A stretch of 64,000 nt of DNA from JAYFRL01 sp034925905 (GTDB lineage: Bacteria; Bacillota; Clostridia; Lachnospirales; Anaerotignaceae): NCBI GenBank assembly GCA_034925905.1, contig JAYFRL010000012.1, positions 1-64,000 on the forward strand, in the 5' to 3' direction. The position numbers and the translations under genes were made by a program. Shown here piece after piece: positions 25,310-34,475 of this stretch (position 1 is its first letter; each line of letters starts with the position of its first letter). Under the pieces are notes generated by a model. The model worked only from the letters and a program-made list of their open reading frames with translations. It did no database searches and was not told the origin of the DNA.

Positions 25310-25861
25310 TTATGCTTCGGTTTGTTCTTGTTCTTTTGACAATGAAGAAAATATTGACGCATAAAGGTTTGAAGCATTCTTCTTCCAATTATTACATATA
25401 AGCTTAGATTGTTCTTTTGTTGGCACAAGCACGCTTATTTCCATAAGGCTGCTTCCGTCAGTATCGTAAACTCCGCATTTAACAACAAACTGATCATTTA
25501 CCTCCGGGAAATAATTTGCATTTACCGAATATTCATTTTTTATCCTTTTTGAATTTTGATGGATATAAATATTAATTTTGTTTTTAACATTATCAGAAAC
25601 ATGAGTTATAAACAGGGCTAAAAGCTCCGCACCCGTTTCAGTCAAATTATATCTGACGAAATTATTATCCTTAAATCTTGTTAACGCTCCGGCGTCAACA
25701 AGCTCTGCAAGATATTGCTGAAGAGTGAAGTAATCCATAAATTCGTTTTCGAGTACGAACTGGCATATCTCGCTGTTTGATATGGGGATATCTATTTTAC
25801 TTACAATAAGCAGGAGTAAAAGCTTGTTTTCCGCCAATTGACCGAGTGATTCTGTCGACAA
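25310..25861 (-). CDS. DUF4364-family protein, likely winged-helix regulator
   Basis: A 183-aa protein from TTG 25861, chosen because GAGGTG lies 7 nt upstream; an ATG at 25897 would place that site inside the gene. The N-terminal half (about 1-85) reads as a winged helix, with the recognition region around SEICQFVLENEFMDYFTLQQ and LVDAGALTRF. The C-terminal half is beta-rich. DUF4364 proteins are widespread in Clostridia, and their target is not known. It is divergent from dgt. Confidence 0.82.
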   Translation of the reverse strand: MSTESLGQLAENKLLLLLIVSKIDIPISNSEICQFVLENEFMDYFTLQQYLAELVDAGALTRFKDNNFVRYNLTETGAELLALFITHVSDNVKNKINIYIHQNSKRIKNEYSVNANYFPEVNDQFVVKCGVYDTDGSSLMEISVLVPTKEQSKLICNNWKKNASNLYASIFSSLSKEQEQTEA

Positions 25862-26020
25862 TTCAACACACCTCAATTGCTTTGATATATAAAACATAGC
25901 ATTATTATATCACAATTTTTAATATAGCAAATAAAAAATTTAGCTTTAATTGGCTTTATAAAGAGGAAAAACATTAAAAAAGCAGTATATATAAATAGTG
26001 GAACAAAAGGAGGAGCCTTT

Positions 26021-27031
26021 ATGCTAAACCTAAGAGAAAAACAGGAAAAAATAGAAGCTATGATTTTAAGTCCGCATGCAACAAAAAGCGCGGACACCAA
26101 AGGCCGTGATTTTTACGAAGAAAAATGCGACATACGAACGGATTTTCAGCGTGACCGAGATAGGATAATACATTCAAAAGCTTTCCGCAGGCTAAAACAT
26201 AAAACCCAGGTTTTTATTTCACCCGAAGGAGATCATTACAGGACAAGGCTTACCCATACGCTTGAAGCGGCACAAATAGCAAGAACCATTGCCCGCGCTC
26301 TGGGTTTAAACGAAGACCTTACGGAGGCTATAGCCTTAGGGCATGATTTAGGGCATACTCCGTTTGGGCACGGAGGCGAATATACTCTTAATAAATTATG
26401 TCCGCTGGGTTTTGAGCATTGCGCACAAAGCCTTAGAGTTGTGGAAAAAATAGAGAAAGACGGAGAAGGCTTAAACCTCACATGGGAAGTTAGAGACGGA
26501 ATCTTAAACCACAGAACCACAGGAACCCCGTCTACGCCCGAAGGTCGTGTCTTAAAGCTTTCAGACAAGATAGCATATATAAATCATGATATAGACGATG
26601 CCTTGCGTGCAGGAGTGCTTAAAGAAGCTGAAATTCCTTCCGAAGTGGTTTTAGTTATAGGTGATTCTCCAAGCCACAGGATAAATAATATAATAAGAGA
26701 TGTTATATCAAACAGTATTGACCAGGACAAAATATCTATGAGTCCGTTGATGGATAAAACCTTTAAGATACTTCGGGAATTTATGTTTGAAAAGGTCTAT
26801 TTAAGTGAACGGGCGCTAAAAGAAAGGAATAAAGTTTTTCATATTATCTCTGCGATGTATGGATACTTTTTAAAAAATCCGGATGAAATGCCGGCTGAAT
26901 TTTTAAAGCTTTTAGATATGGGAGAAGTAAAAGAAGCCGTTGCTTGTGATTACATAGCCGGGATGACAGACCATTTTGCAATTCAAAAATACAAAGAGCT
27001 TTTTGTACCTAATCCGTGGGATGTTTTTTAA
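26021..27031 (+). CDS. dgt: Deoxyguanosinetriphosphate triphosphohydrolase-like protein (Dgt family)
   Basis: HD-superfamily hydrolase that splits dNTPs into nucleoside and tripolyphosphate. The 336-aa product has RDRIIHSKAFRRLKHKTQVF, the first His in RLTHTLEAAQIA, the signature ALGHDLGHTPFGHGGE, and YINHDIDDA. AAAGGAGG precedes the ATG. It is the shorter dGTPase-like type common in Gram-positives. It starts the dgt-dnaG-rpoD block, which joins nucleotide control to replication. Confidence 0.93.
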   Translation: MLNLREKQEKIEAMILSPHATKSADTKGRDFYEEKCDIRTDFQRDRDRIIHSKAFRRLKHKTQVFISPEGDHYRTRLTHTLEAAQIARTIARALGLNEDLTEAIALGHDLGHTPFGHGGEYTLNKLCPLGFEHCAQSLRVVEKIEKDGEGLNLTWEVRDGILNHRTTGTPSTPEGRVLKLSDKIAYINHDIDDALRAGVLKEAEIPSEVVLVIGDSPSHRINNIIRDVISNSIDQDKISMSPLMDKTFKILREFMFEKVYLSERALKERNKVFHIISAMYGYFLKNPDEMPAEFLKLLDMGEVKEAVACDYIAGMTDHFAIQKYKELFVPNPWDVF

Positions 27032-27154
27032 TTTTTAATTTAAACAGGGGAGCAACTTTTTTAAAAATAAATTGTATATATGTACAAAAGTTTTTATATT
27101 AAAAGGATTTTTGAAAACTATGTCGAAATACATATAAATAAAGAGGGAGATAAA

Positions 27155-28942
27155 ATGTATTATTCGCAGGAGCTTATTGAAGAAATACGCGCCCAAAACG
27201 ACATAGTCGACGTTATAGGAAGCTATGTGAAGCTTAAGCAAAAGGGCTCGTCATATTTTGGCCTTTGTCCGTTTCATAAGGAAAAAACGGCTTCTTTTTC
27301 TGTCAATGCCGAACGCCAGTTTTATTATTGCTTTGGCTGCGGAGCTGCGGGAAATGTTATAAGCTTTATAATGCAAATTCAAAACTGTGATTTTAACGAA
27401 GCTTTGAAGTTTCTCGCGGATAGGGTTCATATAGAGCTGCCGGAAGGCGATGCTTTAAGGAAAACCAATGCCATTGCGAAAAAAAATGAACGGCTTTTTG
27501 AAATGCATAAATTGGCGGGACGCTTTTTTTATGAAACCCTTCATTCTCCCGAGGGCAAGGACGCTGTTTCATATGTTGAGGGCAGGAAGGTGTCGGAGGG
27601 CATACAAAAAAAGTTTGGTCTGGGTTTTGCTCCTGATTCTAAGGACAAGCTCTATAAATTTTTATCTGAGAAAGGCTTTGGTGACGAGGAGTGCTTGGCT
27701 TCAGGACTTGTTTTAACAAATAAATATGGCAATGGCATGAGGGACAGGTTTTATAACAGGCTTATGTTCCCTATATTTGATGTGAACGGAAGGATAGTTG
27801 GCTTCGGAGGAAGAAGCATAGACGCTTCTATGCCTAAATACCTTAATTCGCCTGAAACCTCTATTTTTAACAAAAGCAAAAATTTGTACGGCTTAAACTT
27901 TGCCAAAAAAACAAGATTCAGAGAAATAATACTTGTTGAAGGCTATATGGACGCAATAAGCATATATCAGGCAGGCTATCATAATGTTTCCGCAACATTG
28001 GGGACAGCTCTTAATCAGAACCATGCTTCGGTTCTTAAGAAATATGCGGATAGCGTTATTTTGCTTTATGACAGTGACGAAGCTGGAACAAATGCGGCAT
28101 TAAGAGCCCTTTCTATTCTTAATTCTTCAGGCTTTAAAGTTAAAGTTCTTCAGGTTACGGGGGGGAAAGACCCTGATGAATACATAAAAGAATTTGGTTC
28201 GAAGGAGTTCGGCAGGCTTTTAGTTTCAGCAAAAAGCCATGTGGATTTTCAGATAAAATGCGCAGGTAAAAAATATGACCTTGCAAGAACCGATGATAAA
28301 ATAAAATATACCACCGACGTAGCCTTAATTCTCTCAAACCTTCAAACTGAAATAGAAGAGGAAGCTTATATAAAAGACGCTTCTTTGCTTACAGGTATAT
28401 CCCAAGGCGCAATAAAATCAGAGATAAATAAAATAAAGGCCTCCAAAGATTTAAACATAACAAGATTTGAAGTGGTAAACGGTCCAAGGCTTAAGTCAAG
28501 CTATCGTTCTTTTGAGAAAAAGAATAAAAAAGCTTTAAACGAAGCCCAAAAGGATGTTTTAAATATTTGTTCTATCAACAGGGATATATTCGATAAAATA
28601 AAGGAATATGTAAAACCGGATGATTTTTTTGATATATACCGTAATTTAGCCGAAATAGTATTTGAACTTTGTGAAAAAAAACAGGCTGTTTTCCCGGGAG
28701 AGGTTTTAAATCATTTTGAAGACCCGTCAGACCAGCAGCAGGTTGCGGAGGTTTTTGCATCCGATTGTGAATATGAAACATTTAGAGACTTGGAAAGAGC
28801 CGTTAATGACGATATAAAAATTATAAAAAAAGCAAATATTGACGCTGCGGCGGAGAATCCGTCGTCTATAGACGAGATATACAACCTTAATAAAGAAAGA
28901 GTAAAGCTTGAAGCTTTGTATATTACACTTTCAGATGGTTAA
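27155..28942 (+). CDS. dnaG: DNA primase
   Basis: Synthesises RNA primers for the replication fork. The 595-aa product starts at ATG 27155 with AGAGGGAG upstream; an earlier ATG at 27080 lacks a ribosome binding site. The N-terminal CHC2 zinc finger is CPFHKEKT...YYCFGCGAAG (about 37-64). The TOPRIM core has VEGYMDAI near 265 and YDSDEAG near 305. The C-terminal region that binds helicase is present and divergent, as usual. rpoD follows after 33 bp. Confidence 0.97.
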   Translation: MYYSQELIEEIRAQNDIVDVIGSYVKLKQKGSSYFGLCPFHKEKTASFSVNAERQFYYCFGCGAAGNVISFIMQIQNCDFNEALKFLADRVHIELPEGDALRKTNAIAKKNERLFEMHKLAGRFFYETLHSPEGKDAVSYVEGRKVSEGIQKKFGLGFAPDSKDKLYKFLSEKGFGDEECLASGLVLTNKYGNGMRDRFYNRLMFPIFDVNGRIVGFGGRSIDASMPKYLNSPETSIFNKSKNLYGLNFAKKTRFREIILVEGYMDAISIYQAGYHNVSATLGTALNQNHASVLKKYADSVILLYDSDEAGTNAALRALSILNSSGFKVKVLQVTGGKDPDEYIKEFGSKEFGRLLVSAKSHVDFQIKCAGKKYDLARTDDKIKYTTDVALILSNLQTEIEEEAYIKDASLLTGISQGAIKSEINKIKASKDLNITRFEVVNGPRLKSSYRSFEKKNKKALNEAQKDVLNICSINRDIFDKIKEYVKPDDFFDIYRNLAEIVFELCEKKQAVFPGEVLNHFEDPSDQQQVAEVFASDCEYETFRDLERAVNDDIKIIKKANIDAAAENPSSIDEIYNLNKERVKLEALYITLSDG

Positions 28943-28975
28943 AATAACAGTTAGCGTGAGAAAGGAAGGGTTTTT

Positions 28976-30049
28976 TTGAAAACAATTGAAGAAAGTCAAT
29001 TGGCGTCCAGGTTAAAAGAGCTTGTAATTATCGGCAAAAAGAAAAAAGGCGTTCTTGAGTATAAAGAGATTATGGAGTGCCTTGGAGATATGGAGCTTGA
29101 CACGGATCAGATTGATAAAATATACGAATATTTTGAATCTCAGGGCATAGACGTACTCGGCTCAATGGAAATTGAGGAGGAAATCGAAAAAGAAGTTGAT
29201 TTAACTTTACCCGAAGGAATAAACATAGATGACCCTGTCCGTATGTATCTTAAGGAAATAGGCAAGGTCCCCCTTTTGTCGGCTGATGAAGAAATATATC
29301 TTGCACAGAAGATGGAGGAAGGCGACGAAGAAGCTAAGAAAAAACTTGCCGAAGCTAATTTAAGGCTTGTTGTAAGCATTGCCAAAAGATATGTTGGAAG
29401 AGGAATGCTTTTCCTTGATCTTATCCAAGAAGGGAATTTAGGCTTAATAAAAGCGGTTGAAAAGTTTGATTACAGAAAAGGCTATAAGTTCAGCACCTAT
29501 GCAACATGGTGGATAAGGCAGGCAATAACCAGGGCAATAGCCGACCAGGCCAGAACTATCCGTATTCCTGTTCATATGGTTGAAACAATAAATAAGCTTA
29601 TAAGGGTTTCAAGGCAGCTTTTACAGGAGCTTGGCAGGGAACCGACGGCAGAAGAGCTTGCTTCAGAAATGCAGATGTCATATGATAAAGTAAGAGAAAT
29701 AATGAAAATAGCGCAGGAGCCCGTTTCTCTTGAAACGCCTATAGGCGAAGAGGAGGACAGCCATTTGGGCGATTTTATCCCGGATGACGATATTCCGGCT
29801 CCGGCCGAGGCTGCAGCTTTCACCCTTCTTAAAGAGCAGCTGATAGAAGTTTTAGATACGCTTACAGACAGGGAAGAAAAAGTCTTAAGGCTAAGGTTTG
29901 GGCTTGACAATGGACGTGCAAGAACTCTTGAAGAAGTTGGAAAAGAATTTAATGTAACAAGGGAAAGAATAAGGCAAATAGAGGCAAAAGCTCTCCGTAA
30001 GCTCAGGCATCCCAGCAGAAGCAAAAAACTTAAGGATTATCTTGAGTAA
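28976..30049 (+). CDS. rpoD: Primary RNA polymerase sigma factor
   Basis: Housekeeping sigma-70 (SigA). The 357-aa product starts at a TTG codon with GAAAGGAAGGG upstream. A shortened region 1.1 is followed by region 1.2 (DDPVRMYLKEIGKVPLLS), regions 2.1-2.4 (GNLGLIKAVEKFD, then YKFSTYATWWIRQAI), region 3, and region 4.2 (VTRERIRQIEAKALRKLRHP). It is cotranscribed with dnaG, the classic macromolecular-synthesis arrangement. A terminator follows. Confidence 0.98.
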   Translation: MKTIEESQLASRLKELVIIGKKKKGVLEYKEIMECLGDMELDTDQIDKIYEYFESQGIDVLGSMEIEEEIEKEVDLTLPEGINIDDPVRMYLKEIGKVPLLSADEEIYLAQKMEEGDEEAKKKLAEANLRLVVSIAKRYVGRGMLFLDLIQEGNLGLIKAVEKFDYRKGYKFSTYATWWIRQAITRAIADQARTIRIPVHMVETINKLIRVSRQLLQELGREPTAEELASEMQMSYDKVREIMKIAQEPVSLETPIGEEEDSHLGDFIPDDDIPAPAEAAAFTLLKEQLIEVLDTLTDREEKVLRLRFGLDNGRARTLEEVGKEFNVTRERIRQIEAKALRKLRHPSRSKKLKDYLE

Positions 30050-30057
30050 ACAATAAA

Positions 30058-30090
30058 GAGGGGCTTTAAATTTTGGAGCTCCTCATTTTT
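30058..30090 (+). terminator. Terminator after rpoD
   Basis: An 8-bp stem with one G-U pair (30058-30065 with 30077-30084) is followed by ATTTTT. It is modest in strength, and trmK begins 20 bp later, so partial read-through is likely. Confidence 0.6.
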
Positions 30091-30109
30091 ATATTTTAAA
30101 GGTGTTTCT

Positions 30110-30796
30110 ATGGATATTTCAAAACGTTTAAAAATGATAGCAAATCAAATAAGAGGTTGCGAATGCCTTGCCGATATAGGAACAGACCATGCATATCTGC
30201 CGATTTATCTTTTAAAAGAAAAAAAGATAAAAAAGGCGATAGCATGTGACATCAATCCAGGGCCGCTTAAAAAAGCCGAAGAAAACGTAACCTGCTATGG
30301 GTTTTTAAAGGATATATCTTTGCGCCTCTCAGACGGCTTAAGAGGCCTTAGCGCAGGAGAAGCCGATGCTGCTGTTATAGCGGGCATGGGAGGTTTTCTT
30401 ATAATCGATATATTAAAAGCCTCGCCGGAGGTTGCAAAGAGCTTTAAAAAGCTTATCCTTCAGCCGCAGCTTAATATTGACAAGGTAAGGAGATACATAC
30501 ACTTAATGGGGTTTTCCATCGAAAACGAAGATATGATTTTTGAAGACGGTAAATATTATACCGTTATAAATGCTGTCCCCGGTGCTGAAAGTTACGGCGA
30601 ACCGGATTATCTTTTCGGGAGGAAGCTAATTGAAAATAAAAATCAGGTTTTTAAAAATTATGCTGTTCAAAAGCTTGATAAAAACAATAAAATCATAGAA
30701 ACTCTCTTGAAAAATGGCAAAGAAAAACCGGGGGAAAGAATGTCCGAAATTGAATATGAAAACAAAATTCTTAAGGAGGTGCTTTCATGTCTTTAA
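30110..30796 (+). CDS. trmK: tRNA (adenine(22)-N(1))-methyltransferase
   Basis: Methylates A22 of bacterial tRNAs. The 228-aa product has the SAM site CLADIGTDHAYLPIYL near 20-37, CDINPGPLKKAEEN, DGLRGL, and the family motif AGMGGFLI with LQPQLNIDKVRRY. Its place directly after rpoD and before a Nif3-family gene is conserved in Firmicutes. Its stop overlaps the next start by 10 bp. Confidence 0.93.
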   Translation: MDISKRLKMIANQIRGCECLADIGTDHAYLPIYLLKEKKIKKAIACDINPGPLKKAEENVTCYGFLKDISLRLSDGLRGLSAGEADAAVIAGMGGFLIIDILKASPEVAKSFKKLILQPQLNIDKVRRYIHLMGFSIENEDMIFEDGKYYTVINAVPGAESYGEPDYLFGRKLIENKNQVFKNYAVQKLDKNNKIIETLLKNGKEKPGERMSEIEYENKILKEVLSCL

Positions 30797-31902
30797 AATG
30801 CAGCGATATAATAAATATCCTTGAAGAGCTTGCTCCCCTTTATATAGCGGAGGATTGGGATAACCCGGGGCTTATTATAGGAAACAGGAATAAGACTGTG
30901 GAAAATATTCTTATTGCGCTTGATGCGACTAACGCTGTTGTTGACGAGGCTATTTCAAAGGATGTGGATTTAATTATAACGCACCATCCTTTGATTTTTG
31001 GGGCAATAAAAAAAGTAAACAGCGATTCGTCACTTGGCAATGTAATCATGAAGCTTATTAAAAACGATATTGCTGTGTACTCTGCACATACAAATCTTGA
31101 CATTGCAAAAGGCGGCACAAATGATGCTTTGGCCGAACTTTTAACCTTAAAAAACGTAAGAATGTTAAAGGAAACAGGGCGTGGAGAATATTATAAGGTT
31201 GCGGTGTATACGCCAAGAGGCTTTGAAGAAAAAATGGTTTCGGCTATTTGCCAGGCAGGAGCAGGGCACATAGGCAGATATTCGGATTGCACTTTTAGAT
31301 CCGAAGGCAATGGGACATTTAAAGCCGGAGAGGACACCAATCCGTTTATAGGGGAAAAAGGTTCTTTTGAAACAGTTTTGGAATATAAAATCGAGTCGGT
31401 TGTTAAGAAAGAATCTTTGCAGGATGTGATAAAAGCAATGCTGGACGTTCATCCTTACGAAGAGCCGGCATATGATATATATAAACTTAAAGGGGTGGGC
31501 GAAGCTTACGGCATAGGACGAATAGGCGAGCTTGAAAGCGAACTGTCTTTTGGAGATTTTGCATTGAATGTTAAAAAGCGTCTTGGTTTGGACGCTCTTA
31601 AATTGACTGGTTCTTTGGATAAGCGTGTGAATACGGTTGCCCTTTGCACAGGCAGCGGGTTTGAATACTATGATGAAGCCGTAAGCCTTGGCGCAGATGT
31701 TTATATAACTGCTGATGTGAGATATCATGACGCTCAAAAAGCCGTGGAAAAAGGTGTGCCGGTTATAGACGCGACACATTATGCAAGTGAAAATATAATT
31801 GTTCCCGTTTTATGCAAACATATAAAATCAAAAGCAGGCAAAATCGGTGAGGTGTCTGTCTTTGCTTCTTGTGAAAACGGGCAGACTTTTAAATATATAT
31901 AA
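30787..31902 (+). CDS. Nif3-like dinuclear metal centre protein
   Basis: A 371-aa member of the NIF3/YqfO family, toroidal hexamers with a two-metal site. Metal-site signatures are EDWDNPGLIIGN near 20-31, ITHHPLIFG near 66-74, AHTNLD near 101 and the C-terminal ADVRYHDAQ and DATHYASE. The long form includes a middle domain of about 100 residues (about 130-235), typical of Gram-positives. The reaction is not established; GTP cyclohydrolase-like activity has been reported for some relatives. Coupled to trmK. Confidence 0.92.
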   Translation: MSLKCSDIINILEELAPLYIAEDWDNPGLIIGNRNKTVENILIALDATNAVVDEAISKDVDLIITHHPLIFGAIKKVNSDSSLGNVIMKLIKNDIAVYSAHTNLDIAKGGTNDALAELLTLKNVRMLKETGRGEYYKVAVYTPRGFEEKMVSAICQAGAGHIGRYSDCTFRSEGNGTFKAGEDTNPFIGEKGSFETVLEYKIESVVKKESLQDVIKAMLDVHPYEEPAYDIYKLKGVGEAYGIGRIGELESELSFGDFALNVKKRLGLDALKLTGSLDKRVNTVALCTGSGFEYYDEAVSLGADVYITADVRYHDAQKAVEKGVPVIDATHYASENIIVPVLCKHIKSKAGKIGEVSVFASCENGQTFKYI

Positions 31903-31920
31903 TGCTGTAGGAGGTATAGA

Positions 31921-33585
31921 ATGAATAATATTACAGTTTCCGTTATGGGTTGCCCCCCTGTTGAAGTTATAAAGGGCACAACATATGAGGAGCTTTCTAA
32001 AAAATATGCAGGAATGTTTAAATCCCCGATACTTTTAGCAAAATCCGGGAATAGGCTTAAAGAGCTTTCCTCACCCATAAATGAGGAAGAGGACATAGAA
32101 TTTTTTGATGTTACGAGCGACGAAGGCTTAAGGGTGCATCAAAGAAGTGTTTCCTTTATTATGATAAGAGCATGCAAGCTTCTTTTAGGCGAGGATGCAC
32201 ATATATTGGTTGAACATTCACTTAAGAAAAACTTATACTGCGAAATAAGGAAAGAAGGCTTTGTTATCGATAAGGTGTTTTTAAAACAGCTTGATGAAAA
32301 AATGAGAAGCTTCATTGAAATGGACATTCCGATTGTTAAAGAAGTTTTCAGGCGCAGTGAGGCCACTGAAATAGTAAGAAGATTTGGCATGGAGGACAAG
32401 GTAAGGCTTTTTAAATACAGACGTTCTTCAAATATAACACTTTACCGTATGGATAATTTTTATGATTATTTTTACGGCTATATGGCCCCGTCAACGGGCT
32501 GCATAAAAGTTTTTGAGCTTGCTCTTTGTGAAAATGGATTTATAATAAAATCACCTCAAAGGGATAACCCTCAAAAGGTTCTTCATTATGTGCACCCTAA
32601 AAAAATATCAAAGATGCTTTTGGAGCAGATGGATTGGATTGACCTTATGGGCATAAGTAATGTTTCTGATTTGAACGACGCCATATGCGAAGGACGTTTT
32701 GGCGATATAGTAAGGCTTAACGAGGCTTTGCACGAAAAAAAGATTGCCCAGATTGCAGACGAAATAACATCCAAAATATCCAATTTAAAGCTTGTTTTGG
32801 TTTCCGGACCCTCATCATCAGGCAAAACAACTTTTGCGCACAGGCTTAGTGTTCAGCTTAGGGTAAACGGAGTGAACCCATATGTTATTTCAATGGACGA
32901 TTATTTTATAAACCGGGAAGACACACCGCTTGATGAGTTTGGCAAGCATGATTTTGAAAATATAAATGCCCTTGATATTTCTCTTTTCAACAGTGATATT
33001 AAAAAACTTATCGAAGGCGAGACTGTCGAAATGCCTACATACAATTTTGTAACGGGCAAAAGGGAATACAAAGGCAAGCTTATGAAGCTTAATAAGGACG
33101 AAATCCTTATAGTCGAGGGCATACACGGACTTAACGAAGAACTTACCGAAGCTATAAAATGTGAAAATAAATTTAAAATATATATAAGCGCCATGACGCA
33201 GCTTAATATTGATGACCATAATAGGATATCAACCTCTGACAGCAGGCTTTTAAGGCGTATTGTAAGAGACTATAATTTCAGGGGGAATAAAGCTGATGTT
33301 ACCATAGACACATGGCCTTATGTAACTAGAGGCGAGGCTAAAAATATTTTCCCATATCAGGAAAATGCTGATGTTGTTTTTAATTCGGCAACATTTTATG
33401 AACTAAGCGTATTAAAACCGTTTGTAGAGCCTTTGCTTTTTAGTATTGATGAAAATATGCCTGAATATATCACGGCAAAAAGGCTTATAAAATTTTTGGA
33501 TTATTTCCTTGCAGGAGATTATGGGCAGGTTCCAAGGAATTCAATACTTTGCGAGTTTATAGGCGGAAGTGTCTTTTGTGTATAG
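31921..33585 (+). CDS. Nucleoside (uridine) kinase with TGS domain
   Basis: 554 aa. Residues 1-60 resemble a TGS domain, and about 70-240 resemble the second additional domain of threonyl-tRNA synthetase. From about 285 on lies a P-loop kinase of the uridine kinase/phosphoribulokinase family with VSGPSSSGKTTFAHRL, SMDDYFINREDTP, EMPTYNF and a VEGIHGL Walker B. It probably phosphorylates a nucleoside, but the synthetase-like N-terminus hints at a role in RNA binding or sensing. AGGAGG precedes the ATG. It is followed by rnpB. Confidence 0.88.
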   Translation: MNNITVSVMGCPPVEVIKGTTYEELSKKYAGMFKSPILLAKSGNRLKELSSPINEEEDIEFFDVTSDEGLRVHQRSVSFIMIRACKLLLGEDAHILVEHSLKKNLYCEIRKEGFVIDKVFLKQLDEKMRSFIEMDIPIVKEVFRRSEATEIVRRFGMEDKVRLFKYRRSSNITLYRMDNFYDYFYGYMAPSTGCIKVFELALCENGFIIKSPQRDNPQKVLHYVHPKKISKMLLEQMDWIDLMGISNVSDLNDAICEGRFGDIVRLNEALHEKKIAQIADEITSKISNLKLVLVSGPSSSGKTTFAHRLSVQLRVNGVNPYVISMDDYFINREDTPLDEFGKHDFENINALDISLFNSDIKKLIEGETVEMPTYNFVTGKREYKGKLMKLNKDEILIVEGIHGLNEELTEAIKCENKFKIYISAMTQLNIDDHNRISTSDSRLLRRIVRDYNFRGNKADVTIDTWPYVTRGEAKNIFPYQENADVVFNSATFYELSVLKPFVEPLLFSIDENMPEYITAKRLIKFLDYFLAGDYGQVPRNSILCEFIGGSVFCV

Positions 33586-33590
33586 GAAAA

Positions 33591-33619
33591 TTGACAATAT
33601 TCATTTGATATGCTAGTAT
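33591..33619 (+). promoter_or_regulatory. rnpB promoter
   Basis: A consensus TTGACA (33591-33596) and TAGTAT (33614-33619) are separated by 17 bp. Transcription would start near 33625, the 5' end of the RNase P RNA. Confidence 0.8.
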
Positions 33620-33624
33620 AAATA

Positions 33625-33959
33625 GCGAGTAAGACGGATGGTCGCGCCTTTTTAAAAGGTGAGGAAAGTCCGGGCTTCATAGGGCAGGGTGCCGGATAAC
33701 GTCCGGTGGAGGCGACTCTAAGGAAAGTGCAACAGAAATAAACCGCCGGCTTTATGCCGGTAAGGATGGAAAGGTGAGGTAAGAGCTCACCGCCGTGCCG
33801 GCGACGGCTCGGGTCCCTGTAAACCCCACCTGAAGCAAGGCCCAAGAAAGGATATAGAGCTGCCCGCTCTCTTTCTGTATGGCCGCATGATGATGCAGGT
33901 AACTGCATACCAAGATAGATGACCGTTCGAGACAGAACCCGGCTTATAGTCTTGCTCAC
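33625..33959 (+). ncRNA. rnpB: RNase P RNA, type A
   Basis: Catalytic RNA that trims the 5' ends of tRNA precursors. Closing helix P1 is formed by GAGTAAGAC at 33627 and GTCTTGCTC at 33949. The universal 5' block GAGGAAAGTCCGGGC (33661-33675), AGGGCAGGGTGCCGG, the ACAGAAA element (33732) and the 3' block GACAGAACCCGGCTTATAG (33931-33949) are all present. The overall length is about 335 nt. An antisense open frame across this RNA is not a gene. Confidence 0.97.
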
Positions 33960-33964
33960 AAAAA

Positions 33965-33998
33965 ACAGCCCGCTTCTTGAAGCGGGCTGTTTTTTTTA
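33965..33998 (+). terminator. rnpB terminator
   Basis: A 12-bp stem (33965-33976 with 33979-33990) with a 2-nt loop is followed by a run of eight T or more. It begins 5 nt beyond the mature 3' end. Confidence 0.92.
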
Positions 33999-34475
33999 AA
34001 ATACTTTTGTAAAAAACCGGCAAAGCTTTTATTGATATAATTTTTAATAAGAGGTAAAATTATATTGCCTAAATCTTTAATACGTTTTGGTCTGCAAAAA
34101 GCTTTTATATCAAAGATAGAATATAGAACTGTTATTTTTATTTAAACCGGGTTAAATCTGATGCAATATTATCTATATACCGGTCTTCTTGCGTTAAAGT
34201 TAAAAATTTGCAGTAGCATTTTAACACGCAATATAAGTTTCACCACCTTGTTTTGAATATTTATAAATATTGAAAGACAATTGCCTGAGCTTTTATATTC
34301 ATACAGGAGCTTGTTATTTTTTAAATGACGGATAATTTTGTTTATTCCATTATTTTACAAACAAAACTATTGTTGACACAATCTGCTTAAAAATGTAGAA
34401 TTAAAATATATAATTGCGAAAGCCATATTCTTTTGCTGATGAAAATACGTGACTTTTTTTGCGTGGGAGGTTAAT
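33999..34475 (+). promoter_or_regulatory. Intergenic region with a strong promoter for the LysM gene
   Basis: 477 bp between rnpB and the LysM-protein gene. TTGACA (34373-34378) and TAGAAT (34396-34401) are 17 bp apart, a near-consensus promoter placing the start near 34408 and leaving a 5' leader of about 68 nt. The rest holds a perfect 16-bp AT palindrome at 34256-34271 and no convincing gene, riboswitch or RNA. Confidence 0.65.

Noticed and set aside
31165..31779. 204-codon minus-strand frame opposite the Nif3-family gene
   Set aside because: Antisense to a conserved coding region, with no ribosome binding site or family resemblance.
33519..33959. 146-codon minus-strand frame covering the RNase P RNA
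   Set aside because: The region is a structural RNA with all conserved blocks; the frame is fortuitous.
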